Shown: positions 17,702-27,683 of the stretch, in pieces
Numbering within the stretch: the first letter of the stretch is position 1
How the letters are laid out: each line of letters opens with the position of its first letter
NCBI GenBank assembly: GCA_963844845.1
Contig: CAWJPW010000008.1
Location: forward strand, 124,001-188,000
Direction: 5' to 3'
Length of the DNA: 64,000 nt
From: CAWJPW01 sp963844845
GTDB lineage: Bacteria; Acidobacteriota; Thermoanaerobaculia; Thermoanaerobaculales; Sulfomarinibacteraceae
Position numbers and translations under genes: made by a program
Notes under the pieces: generated by a model
Seen by the model: only the letters and a program-made list of their open reading frames with translations
What the model was told of the DNA's origin: nothing
Database searches by the model: none

Positions 17702-19144
17702 ATGAAGTACCTCCGTATCCTCACCGCCATCGTCGCCTCCGTGGGCATCGCCACCGCGGCGTCGGCCACCACGGTCCAGGGGACCCTCTCCTACGACGAC
17801 GAGCCCATCGGCTCGACCTTCACCAACTTCGACCACGGCCTCGTCGCAGCCCGCAACTCGGAGACCCAGCAGTGGGTCTACGGCACAGCCGACCCGGCCA
17901 CCGGGTCCTACTCCATCTCAGGGCTCACCAGCGGGCAGTGGTTCGTCCGCGTCCTCTTTGGCGCCGACGAGATCGACGGAGTCTTCGCTCCGTCGGACGA
18001 GGTGACCGGCTACAGCTACGTCACCGTCGCCAACGAGCCGACGCTCAGCTTCGACCTGGTAGGCTACCTCGCCTACCGGATCATCCAGCCCTTCGACAGC
18101 ACGCAGCCGTGACAGGGACGGATCGCGGACTGTCCCCAGGGACCCGCGGTCGCCAGCGACTTCACCTTCGCCTGGGCGCCGGTACCCCGAGCGGTCCGCT
18201 ACTCCGTCGACGTGCTCCATCTCGACTGCGACGGCCTGCTGACCACCGAAACCCTCGACACGACCTCGCTGTCGGTCGCCATCCACCAGGGAGTCGCGCC
18301 GCGCGAAGCAGAGCTCTTGGTCCGGCTCCGGGCCATCTCGGCGGGCGATCGACAGCTCACCATACCGCCGCACATCAGCTACGACAACGGCTCCGCAGAC
18401 GGAACGTACTTCCATCCGTCGGAAGCCGACGAACGGGCCGTGCATCCCACGAGCTCCGTCTTCGTACCCCAGGTGGCGCATCTGCCGGGTGTGGCCCCAT
18501 CGTTCTGGACCTCGGACCTGATCCTCACCAACCCCACCGCGAGCGATGCCCTCATCAACCTGACCTACACGCCCCGCGACGCGAACGGCCTCACGGACTA
18601 CTTCACCGCCACGGTCACGGTCCCGGCACACGCGTCCCGGGTGCTCGCCGACGTCGTCGGCTCGGTCTTCCACCAGGCTGGGGCCGGTTCGCTCGAGGTC
18701 TCCCCCTCGGCGGTGGTGGTCGTTTCCCGGATCGCCACGCCCGCCTCAGCCGGCGGCACCTACGGGCAGGGTTTCCCGGCGGTCACCCCCGACCAAGCCG
18801 CCTCACTCACGGGGTCGGTGACGTCCCTTCTCGCGGGCGGGGTTGCCAAGGGTGCCTTCCGCTCGAACCTCGTGCTGACCGAGGTCTGGGGCGAGGCGGT
18901 GAGCCTCGAGGTGCGCCTCAGCGACCGCGACGGGGCGTCCCTCGGGACCACAGCCGTCACGCTGGAGCCGTTCGAAACCACTCAGATCAACGACGTGGTG
19001 GGAAAGGTGGCCGGGCTCAGCAGCCTCACCGAGGGGCAGGTGCTGGTGACGGTGACGGCGGGCTCCGGGAAGGTCGCCGCGGTGCTCTCGATGGTGGACA
19101 GCACCTCACAGGACCCCACGACCATCGTGCTCCAGCCGCGCTGA
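17702..19144 (+). pseudogene. Secreted beta-sandwich protein interrupted by one in-frame TGA
   Basis: ATG 17702 follows aaggag (17688-17693). It encodes a signal peptide (ending SVGIATAASA), a prealbumin-like module (TTVQGTLSYDDEPIGST), then after a TGA at 18110-18112 continues in the same frame: FTFAWAPVPRAVRYSVDVLH, and a large C-terminal module with FWTSDLILTNPTASDALINL, VLADVVGSVFHQ and FRSNLVLTEVWGEAVSLEV. No shift is needed to join the halves, so one base (TGG to TGA is the simplest) splits a gene of about 480 codons. The C-terminal module is common among secreted acidobacterial proteins. Function unknown. Confidence 0.7.
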
Positions 19145-19241
19145 CCGACCAGGCGAACCATCCGACCCGCCTCCCCTGGCGCCAGGTCGGTGCGGCCTCT
19201 GGTGACCTGCCGGGGCAGTCACGGCCTGGAGCCCGCTCGTG

Positions 19242-20642
19242 TCAGTGGCCGCTCAGGGGCCGCCCCCTGCCGTCATACTTGACGCTGCCGGCGGCGGCGA
19301 AGGAGACGTTGATCCACGCCGAGCCACAGGGATGCTGGCCGACAATAAGCTGGTACACGGCAGTGTCCGGCTTGCCGAGGCGGGTGACGGCGTCGTCCCA
19401 CAGCGCGGGCAGGCGGTCGCGGTCGAGGGCGCCGGGCGCGAGGCCGGCGGTGCAGTCGAGCCACCGGGTGTCCACCGGGGTGGGTCCGGTGATCTTCCCG
19501 CCGCGGATCATGTACTGCTCCACTGCTCCGGAGGCCGTGCTCACCGACACGCTGACCACACCGGAGGCGAAGGCAACCAGCTGGACGATGGCCGGTGGGT
19601 CGGGGACCGCGTCGAGCAGCGCGTCGAGGGAGGCGGCAAAGGTCCGCGCCGGTGCGGAGAGGGTACTGCGCTCCGCGGCGGTCACCGGCGGCCCGTGCGG
19701 GACCGGCGGGCGGGCCGCGGCGGCCACGGGGCGCCGGGCCGGGGTCGGCGCCGGCGGCCGCGTCGGGACCGCCGGGCGGGTCGGCGTCGGGCGGGTGACG
19801 ACGGGGGCATCGTAGGGCTCGCCGCGGGAGACCGTGACCTTTCCTCCCGGGGTCGGGCGCGGCCGCTCGTCGCTCTCCGGTGCGAGCCCGGCCCGGGTGG
19901 GCGGCAGCGGCGGCACCGGCGGAAGGTCGTAGGCGATCGCCAGGTCGAGCCATCGGCTCACCCGGTCGAAGTCGACCCTCGCCACCGCGCCGTGAAAAGC
20001 GAGCACGTCAGAGCTGACGCCGTGCTCCTCCCGGTGGGACGACCAGGACGCCTTCTCCAACCGCCGCCCGGCACTGTCGTAGGCACGCAGCGCCTCGAGG
20101 GGCGAGAAGGCCGGCGCCTTTGCGGTGGCGCCCTCCAGGACCTCGACGAAGGGCCCGTCGATGGTGACCGCGCCGCCGGCCTCGCCGGCCCTGACGGTGT
20201 GCGTGGCCACGGCGAGGGGGTAGCGCACCGTGATGGTACCCACGGCGCGGCGGAGCTCGGCGGGGGCGGAGCCGTCCGCCGCCAGAAAGCGGACCTCAGT
20301 CATCCTTTTCTCGGCGTCGAAGAGGCCGCGCTCGAGCTCGTAGTCGTGCCCGCCGTCGAGCTCCGGTGGAGGCATGTCGACCTCGGCATAGACGCTGTTG
20401 TCGACGTCGGGGAGGTAGAGCTGGACCTCCGGCGTGTTGAACCCGAAGGCGGCGTAGTTGCGCGAGGAGACCACGAGCACGCCGCGCTCCACCTCCGCCG
20501 CGCTGAGCTCACGGAACGCGGGGCGGACGTCGGTCGCGGCGTAGCGGGGCTGGGCGAGGAAGTCCCCGCGCCGGTCGCCCTGGGCCAGCGCCGGTGCGGC
20601 GACGACCAGGACCAGCGAAAGCGCAACGAACGCTCGTGTCAT
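19242..20642 (-). CDS. Secreted protein of unknown function with proline-rich linker
   Basis: 466 residues. The start at 20642 (MTRAFVALSLVLVVAAPALAQ) gives a good signal peptide and has cggaggcaacc just upstream; a -10-like TATACT lies at 20663-20668. The N-terminal half is beta-rich (VQLYLPDVDNSVYAEVDMPP). A Pro/Thr/Arg-rich linker spans about residues 275-315 and the C-terminal domain holds two Cys (WLDCTAGLAPGALDRDRLPAL; GQHPCGSAWINVSF). No family recognised; the linker suggests two folded extracytoplasmic domains. It converges with the gene ending at 19144; CCTGGCGCCAGG at 19175-19186 lies between them. Confidence 0.75.
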   Translation of the reverse strand: MTRAFVALSLVLVVAAPALAQGDRRGDFLAQPRYAATDVRPAFRELSAAEVERGVLVVSSRNYAAFGFNTPEVQLYLPDVDNSVYAEVDMPPPELDGGHDYELERGLFDAEKRMTEVRFLAADGSAPAELRRAVGTITVRYPLAVATHTVRAGEAGGAVTIDGPFVEVLEGATAKAPAFSPLEALRAYDSAGRRLEKASWSSHREEHGVSSDVLAFHGAVARVDFDRVSRWLDLAIAYDLPPVPPLPPTRAGLAPESDERPRPTPGGKVTVSRGEPYDAPVVTRPTPTRPAVPTRPPAPTPARRPVAAAARPPVPHGPPVTAAERSTLSAPARTFAASLDALLDAVPDPPAIVQLVAFASGVVSVSVSTASGAVEQYMIRGGKITGPTPVDTRWLDCTAGLAPGALDRDRLPALWDDAVTRLGKPDTAVYQLIVGQHPCGSAWINVSFAAAGSVKYDGRGRPLSGH

Positions 20643-20662
20643 TGGTTGCCTCCGGTGGCTCC

Positions 20663-20668
20663 AGTATA
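20663..20668 (-). promoter_or_regulatory. -10-like TATACT upstream of the secreted gene at 20642
   Basis: On the minus strand TATACT sits 20 bases before the ATG, with the ribosome site in between. It matches the -10 consensus at five of six positions. No -35 element is apparent. Confidence 0.4.
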
Positions 20669-20713
20669 GGACGCCGTGCCACGAAGAGTGCAGCGGCTCG
20701 CCCTCGGCACACG

Positions 20714-20809
20714 GGAGTTGATGCTCTGGTGCGCGACGCTCGCCGCGCCCGCCGGCTCCTGCCGAGCCCAACCCAGCCGGCCGCGGAGCTCCTTGACGCG
20801 AGTTTCGAC
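20714..20809 (-). pseudogene. Remnant of an XRE helix-turn-helix regulator
   Basis: About 32 codons read VETRVKELRGRLGWARQEPA then GAASVAHQSINS, aligning with the XRE protein at 7788 (RVKELRNQRGWTQQELAEAV, GVSRQSVNS). After the SINS position the expected IERxRYVPSLP is lost and replaced by unrelated sequence. No start or following membrane gene is present. It is a decayed copy of an XRE operon head lodged between two unrelated genes. Confidence 0.5.
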
Positions 20810-20850
20810 CTCCGGTTCCGGCCCGCCAGCGCCGCTGCACACGCGCCCTC

Positions 20851-23800
20851 TCAACCGGCGACGAGGCCGAGGAACGCCGCGACCACCCGCGGGTCGAAGT
20901 GGCGCCCCGCAAGCTGACGCAGGTGTTCCCGCACGCGCTCAGCCGGCCACGCCGCCCGGTAGGGCCGCCGGTGGCTGAGCCCGTCCCAGGCGTCGACCAC
21001 CGCGAAGATGCGGGCCGCTACGGGAATCTCTTCGCCCACGAGACCGCGCGGGTAGCCGCTCCCGTCCCACCGCTCGTGATGGCTGAAGGGGATGTCGAGC
21101 GCCGAGCGGAGGTACTCGATGGGCTGGAGAAGGTCGTGGGCGAGCACGGGATGGCTCCGCATGACCTCCCACTCCTCCTCGGTGAGCGGGCCGGGCTTGA
21201 GCAGGATCCTGTCCGGAATCGCCATCTTGCCGATGTCGTGCAGCAGCGCGCCCCGCCGCATGTCGTCCAGCTCGTCCTCCTCGATGCCCATGGCCTGTGC
21301 CACCTTGAGGGTGAGCTCGACCACCCGGGCCGAGTGGCCCTGCGTCTCGCGATCTCGGAGCTCGAGGGCGCGCGACCAGCCCTCGAGCGTGGTGTCGTAG
21401 GCGCGAGCGAGATTGCTGTTGCTGCGTTCGAGCTGATCGAGAAGCAGGTGCCCGTCGATGGCGATAGCGAGCTGACCCGCGAGAGTCTCGAGGAAGTCCA
21501 GCCATTCGCCATCGGCCTGATGTGGGGTGCGGCAGAAGACCTCGAGCACGCCGTAGACCGTGTCTTTGACCACCAGCGGCGCGGCGAAGCCGCATTGGAA
21601 GCCTTCCGCGACGAGAGCGCGGCAGGCCCGACAGCTGCCGCCGGGGCCGGGCTCGCTGATCAGCTCCCGCTGCTGTGCGGCACGACCGGATCGGCACTCG
21701 CCGAACATGACCCGGCCGTGGGGCGCTCCGGCGGGGAACCCCTGCCACGCCACGGGGATCAGCACCTCCCCGTTGCCATCGACGCGCAGAACGAGCGCGG
21801 CGTCGACACCGAGCTGCGCCACGGCCTGCTCGAGAACCACGCCCATGGTGGCGTCGAGCTCGCGCCCTGCCGCGATCGCCGAGTCGATCGCCCGCAGCGC
21901 AGCGAGCCGCTCAAGCTGCCGCCGGATCCGCTTCTCGGCCTCCCGGCGCTCAGTGATGTCGCGCACAGCCGCGACCCGCAGCTTGGGCTGGCTCGCCGAC
22001 AGTGGCTTGCCCTGAGTCTCCACCGGGAAGGTGGTCCCGTCCTTGCGTACCGCGAGATGCTCGTAGACCTCGTCGCGCCCCGCACGGAGGGAGCTGTCGA
22101 CCTCCGCGGCCGACGCCGGTGCCACGAGCTCCATGACGTGGCGCCCGACGAGCTCGTCGGGCTCGAAGCCGAGCATCTCCGCGAGGCGCAGGTTGACATC
22201 GACGATGCGCCCCTCGTCGTGGATCCCGATCCCCTCGAATGCGGACTCGGCCAGCCGGCGGAACCGTTCCTCGCTCTCGCGGTGCGCCGCCGCCGCTCTC
22301 AGGCGTCCGAGGGCGGTGGCGATCTGGCCGGCGACCGTGGTCAGGACCCGCTCGTCGTCCGCGGTGAAGGCCGCGAGGGTCCGGCTCTCGGCGTTGATCA
22401 CCCCGATGACCTCGCTGCCGAGCAGTAGGGGAACGCACAGCTCGGAGCACAGACCCGGCTCCCGCACCAGGTAGCGGGGGTCGCGAGCGGCGGCGTCGAC
22501 CCGAAGTGCCCGCCCGGTCGCTGCCACCGTTCCGGTGATCCCGACCCCGAGCGGGATCGGCGTTCGCGCCACCGCGGGCGACGCCACGCGGTACGACGCC
22601 GTGTAGCGCAGCGCCCCCGCAGCAGCGTCCACGAGGAGGACGCCGCAGTCGTCGGGGTACAGGGCTTCGCGCACGATCTCGGTGGTGCGCTCGATGAGCT
22701 CGTCCTCGTCGTCCGCCCCCACCGCCACCTGCCCCACTGCACCCAGCACCTCGAGCTCGCGCAGCGTGCGGCGGATCGCGGCCTCGGCGTGCCGCCGCTC
22801 GGAGACGTCGCGGGAGTTGAGGACCACGCCGCGGATCTCCGGGTGCGCGAGCTGGGTGCTGCCGATCCCCTCGAGATCCACCCACGAGCCGTCCGCGTGA
22901 CGCACCCTAAACTCGATGGGCTCGCCCCTGCCCCGCCCGGCGGCGGTCCGCTCGAAGGCCTCGCGCACCCCGGGCACGTCCTCGGGGTGGACGATCTCGA
23001 ACGCGCCGCGCCCGACCAGGTCGCCGGGGCGACGTCCGAGGATCCGCTCGGCGCTCGGGGTGGCGTAGGTGATCGTCGTCTCCGCATCGATAACGGTGAT
23101 GAGGTCGTAGGACTGCTGCACCATCGAGCGGAAGCGCTCCTCGCTGCGCGCCAGCGCCGCTTGCGCCCGCCCCGCGTCAACCAGCTCCCGCGAGATCGCG
23201 TCGGCCATGAGCACGACCATCGCCAGGAAGGCGTACTCGACCAGGTAGATGGACTGGAGCAGACCGAGACCAACGGCGGCGTCATTCACGGCGGCGGCGA
23301 AGAGCACGGCGGTGGCGGCAAGGAGGTGCGTTCCGCGCTGACGCCGCCCCGAGCGGCGTAATGCAAGAGCGGCCCAGAAGGCGTAGCCGAACACGGCGAA
23401 CCCGAGGAGCTCGAGGGGTATCGCCAGCGGGCCGGTCTGCGCTTCCTGGTACGTCACCTGGAGCCCTCCCGGGAGCGCCACGTGCTTGACTGCCGGCACT
23501 CGACGGATGAGCGCCTCGCCACCCGTGACGGCGACGGCGCACCAGATCAACGCGGCAGCGCTGCCCAGCACCGTCAGCAGCTTGCCGATTCGTCGACCCG
23601 AGTAGTCAGCCACGAAGATGAGCAGCGCCAGCGAGCCGAGGGTCAGGGCAGCAAACTGGGCGAGCTGCCAGGTCCGTCCCCCCGCCGGCGAGCCCGCGTT
23701 GTAGAGAAAAGCGCTGCAGACGTCGTAGAGCCCGATGGCAACGGCGAGACTCGCGAACGCGAGCAGCTCCCGCGAGCGCCGGGTGCGCAGAAAGATCACT

Positions 23801-23877
23801 GCGGAGTGCGCCGCCACATAGAGGTTGACGGCCGCAAGGGCGAGCGGCGGGATCGACCACGCGTTCACTGACGACAA
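20851..23877 (-). CDS. Membrane PAS/GAF sensor with HD-GYP phosphodiesterase domain
   Basis: 1008 residues: about seven N-terminal membrane helices (1-225), a PAS domain (about 245-365), GAF (about 380-525), a second PAS (530-650), a second GAF (660-800) and a C-terminal HD-GYP domain (815-1005). The HD-GYP signature is complete: LLHDIGK with H880/D881 and HHERWDGSGYPRG near 935-943. HD-GYP proteins hydrolyse cyclic di-GMP (some also cGAMP), so this is a membrane-anchored second-messenger phosphodiesterase controlled by ligand or redox sensing. TTG 23877 is used as start; GTG 23868 is equally possible. No GGDEF domain is present. Confidence 0.92.
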   Translation of the reverse strand: MSSVNAWSIPPLALAAVNLYVAAHSAVIFLRTRRSRELLAFASLAVAIGLYDVCSAFLYNAGSPAGGRTWQLAQFAALTLGSLALLIFVADYSGRRIGKLLTVLGSAAALIWCAVAVTGGEALIRRVPAVKHVALPGGLQVTYQEAQTGPLAIPLELLGFAVFGYAFWAALALRRSGRRQRGTHLLAATAVLFAAAVNDAAVGLGLLQSIYLVEYAFLAMVVLMADAISRELVDAGRAQAALARSEERFRSMVQQSYDLITVIDAETTITYATPSAERILGRRPGDLVGRGAFEIVHPEDVPGVREAFERTAAGRGRGEPIEFRVRHADGSWVDLEGIGSTQLAHPEIRGVVLNSRDVSERRHAEAAIRRTLRELEVLGAVGQVAVGADDEDELIERTTEIVREALYPDDCGVLLVDAAAGALRYTASYRVASPAVARTPIPLGVGITGTVAATGRALRVDAAARDPRYLVREPGLCSELCVPLLLGSEVIGVINAESRTLAAFTADDERVLTTVAGQIATALGRLRAAAAHRESEERFRRLAESAFEGIGIHDEGRIVDVNLRLAEMLGFEPDELVGRHVMELVAPASAAEVDSSLRAGRDEVYEHLAVRKDGTTFPVETQGKPLSASQPKLRVAAVRDITERREAEKRIRRQLERLAALRAIDSAIAAGRELDATMGVVLEQAVAQLGVDAALVLRVDGNGEVLIPVAWQGFPAGAPHGRVMFGECRSGRAAQQRELISEPGPGGSCRACRALVAEGFQCGFAAPLVVKDTVYGVLEVFCRTPHQADGEWLDFLETLAGQLAIAIDGHLLLDQLERSNSNLARAYDTTLEGWSRALELRDRETQGHSARVVELTLKVAQAMGIEEDELDDMRRGALLHDIGKMAIPDRILLKPGPLTEEEWEVMRSHPVLAHDLLQPIEYLRSALDIPFSHHERWDGSGYPRGLVGEEIPVAARIFAVVDAWDGLSHRRPYRAAWPAERVREHLRQLAGRHFDPRVVAAFLGLVAG

Positions 23878-24058
23878 AGCCTTAGAACTCCGACTCTAAC
23901 ACAAGCGACGTGCGGTCCGACGTGCGGCGTGGTGCCGTGGCTGTCGACAATCGCACGGGAGCAGCGCCTCCACCGGGAGGCCTCGGGCTCGCCGCAAAGA
24001 CGTCTCCGGCACACGACCATGGGCAAGACGGCCTGCGACATCTGTGCGGATGCCATCT

Positions 24059-26290
24059 TCAGCTCCTACGGCTGATCATCAGCAGCGGACAGGTTGTCCT
24101 CTGGGCAATCTCCAGCACCTTCTCGCCAAACACCTTGTGACGCCGGGCGAGACGCTGCATGCCGAGAATCAGGAGGTCGCTGTCGCCGGCGCGCGCAACG
24201 ACCTCCGCCACCATGTCGTCGGTGAGAACGACCGCGGCCTTGCTCACGCCGCGGGCCTCGTCGCGGGCAAGCCGGCGCAGCTCGCGGCGCGCGCGTCGCT
24301 CGGCGCCGGCATCGGTGGTCGAGGGCAGGACCCGCAGGTAGGTGACCTCGCGGGTTGCGGTGCGGGAGAAGTTGCCGATGAGGCGTGCCCGGATCGGGCT
24401 CTGGTCGCGGCGCCCCCCGGCGGGGACGAGGATCGTGCGGCAGTCGTCGATGGTCCAGGTGCTGGGCGCGCGCAGGATCACCACGTCGCCTTCGACCCGG
24501 CTCATGAGCTCCTCGAGGGGCCCTGTCATGAGAGACTCGCCGAGGGATCCAACGCCGAGCAGCAGGCTGTCACATCGGTAGCGCTCGGCGACGCTGGTGA
24601 TCTCGTCCCAGGGGTGATCGCTCAGCGTGATCAGGGCGTCTGGTCGGAGCTTTCCCGCGAACGCGGCCGCCAGCGCCCCGCCGAGGATCGACTGCGCGTC
24701 CACCAGCTGCCGCGGCAGCTCCCCGCCCGTCCACGCCTCCGGGGGGCGGACCACCGACAGGAGGAGGACCCGGGCCACCGAGTGCGGGGCGAGGGCGCCG
24801 GCCAGAGCCACCAGAGTCGGCGCGCTGGCGGGGTTGGCGATCGGCACCAGAACCAGCGGGCTGCGGCCGCGCAGGCGCAGGAGCTGGGGATCGAGAGCCT
24901 CGGCCGAGGCATCCACGACTCTGGCGCCGGTGGCGAATCGGGTGACGTACAGGATCGCGCCGAGGCTCAGCCAGAGCGCCGCCAGCGCCCCTGCCGACGG
25001 CACCGCCACCGACTGGAAGAGGCCCAGGGCGACGCACGCTACGCCGCCGACAACCGGCACCAGGGGAAACGCCGGAGTCCGGAACAGGCTGATGGTGTCG
25101 GCGCGCTTGCGAGCGAGGTAGGCGATGGCGTGGGCAAGGGCGAAGCTGGCGAGGAAAACGAGGCTCGCCATGGCGCCGGCGGCGGCCACGTTGGGGACCG
25201 CCACCAGCACGAAGGCAACCGTGGCGGCGGTGAGCTGGATGGCCGGTATGGGGATGCCGCTGCCGCGAGCGAGGCGGTCGAAGCGGCCCGGCAGGGTGCG
25301 GTCGGCGGCCATGGCGCGGGCGAAGCGCGAGGCCGCGAGCAGGTTCGCCTGCAGCGCCGACAGCATGGCCAGCAGCCCGGCAACCACCACCAGCCAGTAG
25401 CCGGTGGGCCCGAGGAAGTTGCGCGCTGCCACCGCGATGATGGTCTCGGGGTCGCGCGCGGCGGCGGCGGTCACCGACTCCCCGGGAGTGCCCACGGCCA
25501 CCACCAGGAAGAGCAGGGGCAGGTAGATGACGAGCGCCACGGCCAGCGAGAGGATCATCGCCCGCGGAATGTTGCGCTCGGGCCGCTTGACCTCGCCCCC
25601 CACCGCGGCGATGAGGTCGAAGCCTTGGAGGGCGATGAAGGTGTAACCCATCGCCTGGACCAGGCCCTGGCCCCCCCGGTGCAGGAACGGTCGGAACCGC
25701 GCGGCGAGCTCCGCGACGGGGGGCGGGTGCACCATCATCACCCAGAACCCACCGGCGATGACAATGGTGAACATGACGACCTTGCCCACCGTCTCCCATC
25801 GCCCACCGCCGGCGGCCGAGCGCATCAGCCGCCAGGTGTAGAAGGCGACGGCGGCGAGCGCGTAGAGCAGCATGGCGAAGCGCGCGCCCAGCCAGCCCGG
25901 CGGTGTGCCGCCGGCCGCCAGCACCGCCTGCTCGAGAACCGGCACCAGGAACACCGCGAAGCCGAGGGCATAGAGGACCGCCGCAACCACCGAGGCGAAC
26001 CACACCACCCAGCCGACGCCGAACGCGGCCTCCACGGTGAGCACCTTGCGCGCGTAGGTGTACGTGCCGCCGGACTCGGGAAAGCGGGAGGCCAGCTCGG
26101 CGAACGACAGGGCCGTGAGCAGCGCGATGGCGCCGTTCAGAGCGAAGGCGAGGATGGCGCCGGGCCCGGTGGTCGCGAAGCCCACACCGGCCAGCGCCAG
26201 CACGCCGCCGCCGACGATGGCGCCGACCCCGACGCCGGTTGCGTCGAGGAGGCCGAGGGTGCGCCGGTCCGGTGTGCTCGCGGAGGGCAT
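24059..26290 (-). CDS. APC-family amino acid permease with C-terminal universal-stress domains
   Basis: 743 residues. About twelve membrane helices fill residues 10-450 with the APC hallmarks (GVGVGAIVGGGVLALAGV; SFAELASRFPESGGTYTYAR; GFDLIAAVGGEVKRPERNIP). A cytoplasmic tail of about 270 residues holds two USP-like modules (LVLVPIANPASAPTLVALAG and TILVPAGGRRD onward). Such APC-USP fusions are known in bacteria, where the tail is presumed regulatory. Substrate is probably an amino acid or polyamine but is not readable. ATG 26290 was chosen because the first helix follows directly; upstream extension is not family-like. Divergent from the VWA operon. Confidence 0.88.
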   Translation of the reverse strand: MPSASTPDRRTLGLLDATGVGVGAIVGGGVLALAGVGFATTGPGAILAFALNGAIALLTALSFAELASRFPESGGTYTYARKVLTVEAAFGVGWVVWFASVVAAVLYALGFAVFLVPVLEQAVLAAGGTPPGWLGARFAMLLYALAAVAFYTWRLMRSAAGGGRWETVGKVVMFTIVIAGGFWVMMVHPPPVAELAARFRPFLHRGGQGLVQAMGYTFIALQGFDLIAAVGGEVKRPERNIPRAMILSLAVALVIYLPLLFLVVAVGTPGESVTAAAARDPETIIAVAARNFLGPTGYWLVVVAGLLAMLSALQANLLAASRFARAMAADRTLPGRFDRLARGSGIPIPAIQLTAATVAFVLVAVPNVAAAGAMASLVFLASFALAHAIAYLARKRADTISLFRTPAFPLVPVVGGVACVALGLFQSVAVPSAGALAALWLSLGAILYVTRFATGARVVDASAEALDPQLLRLRGRSPLVLVPIANPASAPTLVALAGALAPHSVARVLLLSVVRPPEAWTGGELPRQLVDAQSILGGALAAAFAGKLRPDALITLSDHPWDEITSVAERYRCDSLLLGVGSLGESLMTGPLEELMSRVEGDVVILRAPSTWTIDDCRTILVPAGGRRDQSPIRARLIGNFSRTATREVTYLRVLPSTTDAGAERRARRELRRLARDEARGVSKAAVVLTDDMVAEVVARAGDSDLLILGMQRLARRHKVFGEKVLEIAQRTTCPLLMISRRS

Positions 26291-26677
26291 GCTCCATTGT
26301 TGCACTGCGCGCTCGGCCTCGAGCGGCCGCCACAGCGCGCGGGTGCCGGTGGCAGCATCGAGCAGCCGGTACCGGCGCGCGGCCTCCCGCCGGTCGAGCG
26401 TACCGTCCCGGGGTTGCCCGGGAGTGGCCTGCACGACGGCGCGGCGTCGACGGCTGCCAGGCTCGGCGCTGGCGCGCATTGCACGAGCGTCAGATCACCG
26501 ACGGCGGCCCCCGGACCCCGCGCTGTCACCCCGACAGAATCCGCAACCACCGCACACCGTGTACCCCACGGCGCCTGCCTCGCCTTCGCCACATTCTGCC
26601 CCGAGATCTCCTCACGCCCGCCCCCGGAGCACCGCAGCGGCCAGCGATCCTCGAAGCAAGAAAGGAGGACGGAGGCC
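26291..26677. other. Divergent intergenic region, no gene seen
   Basis: 387 bases between the permease and the VWA operon, so it should contain both promoters. I see no convincing -35/-10 pair, hairpin or repeat on either strand; the last 15 bases hold tandem purine-rich ribosome sites (aaaggaggacggagg) for the VWA gene. Confidence 0.4.
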
Positions 26678-27682
26678 ATGCAACACCGAAAGCCATCCCG
26701 TATCCCCCGACGAACCCGGCTGTCCCTCGCGCTGTTGGCGGCCCTGCTGATCGCCCTCCCCGCCGCGGCCGACCTGGACGTGGTGTTCGTGCTCGACACC
26801 ACCGGTTCCATGAGCGGGGAGATCCGCGAAGTGCAGGAGCGCGTGCGCGAGCTGGCGGTCTCCCTCGCCCATGCCCGCGAAGGCCAGGAGATCCGCTACG
26901 GCATCGTCGCCTATCGCGACCGTGGCGACGCCTACGTGACCCTGCCCTTCAACCTCACCAGCGATGTCGGCGCGGCCGAAGGGTTCCTCGCCTCGCTGCG
27001 CGCCGACGGCGGCGGCGACGGCCCCGAGTCGGTGGTCGCCGGCATCGCCGTGGCGCTGCGCGAGATGTCGTGGAGCCGCTCCGCGGCGGTGGAGCGACAG
27101 GTCTACCTCATCGGCGACGCGCCACCGCACCTCGATTACTCCGACCAGCCCACCCCCGAGGAGCTCATCGCCGAGGCCCGCGCTGCCGGCATCGTCATCA
27201 ACACCATCGGCTGCCGCTCGCTGCCGTCGCCTGGGGTCGAGTTCTTCCGCGCCCTCGCCTATGCCACCGAGGGCCGCTACCAGCACATCGGCCGGGTCGC
27301 GCGGGAGCGCGCCGGCGAGCTCATCGACACGCTCTCGCGCTCGGCCACCGCGGGATCCGATGTCGCGGCCGCCACCGGGCGCGAGCTCGAGGTCTCCTGG
27401 CGGGCGCACGAGGACGGCGACTACACCGACATCCTGGTGCGCCAAGGTGGCCCCGGCGGCGCGCCTCAGAGCTCCGACGGCCCCGGCCTCGACCCATGCA
27501 CCCTGGAGGTTCAGCTGCCCCCGGGCTTCGCCCTGGTCGGCCTGCCCCGCGTCTGGCTCGGCGGCGGCCGCCTCCAGGTGGAGCTCCGGCTCACCGAGGG
27601 CCTCGGCGGCCTCGAGCGCTTCGCCCTTGGGGAGTGCCCACCGCAGTCCACGCCCATCGATGTCGCGCTCGGAGGTGACTGA
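26678..27682 (+). CDS. Secreted VWA-domain protein of the sortase operon
   Basis: 334 residues: signal peptide to about residue 31, then a von Willebrand factor A domain from about 34 with MIDAS motif DTTGSMS (D40) and the later GDAPPHLD metal-site segment (typical of VWA proteins that bind extracellular ligands). A beta-rich C-terminal region follows. No LPxTG motif or membrane tail is present, so it is not itself a sortase substrate by this criterion. ATG 26678 follows ggagg. The stop lies one base before the next start codon, placing it in one operon with the VIT/VWA target and the sortase. Confidence 0.85.
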   Translation: MQHRKPSRIPRRTRLSLALLAALLIALPAAADLDVVFVLDTTGSMSGEIREVQERVRELAVSLAHAREGQEIRYGIVAYRDRGDAYVTLPFNLTSDVGAAEGFLASLRADGGGDGPESVVAGIAVALREMSWSRSAAVERQVYLIGDAPPHLDYSDQPTPEELIAEARAAGIVINTIGCRSLPSPGVEFFRALAYATEGRYQHIGRVARERAGELIDTLSRSATAGSDVAAATGRELEVSWRAHEDGDYTDILVRQGGPGGAPQSSDGPGLDPCTLEVQLPPGFALVGLPRVWLGGGRLQVELRLTEGLGGLERFALGECPPQSTPIDVALGGD

Positions 27683-27683
27683 C

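Noticed and set aside
16708..18112. TGA read as tryptophan (alternative genetic code)
   Set aside because: Many intact genes in the window end with TGA exactly where their families end, so TGA is a normal stop here; the two internal TGA codons are better explained by mutation or error.
24044..27682. A 1212-codon + strand open frame running through the permease region
   Set aside because: Its first 870 codons are antisense to the APC permease and lack any family pattern; only the VWA gene from 26678 is real.
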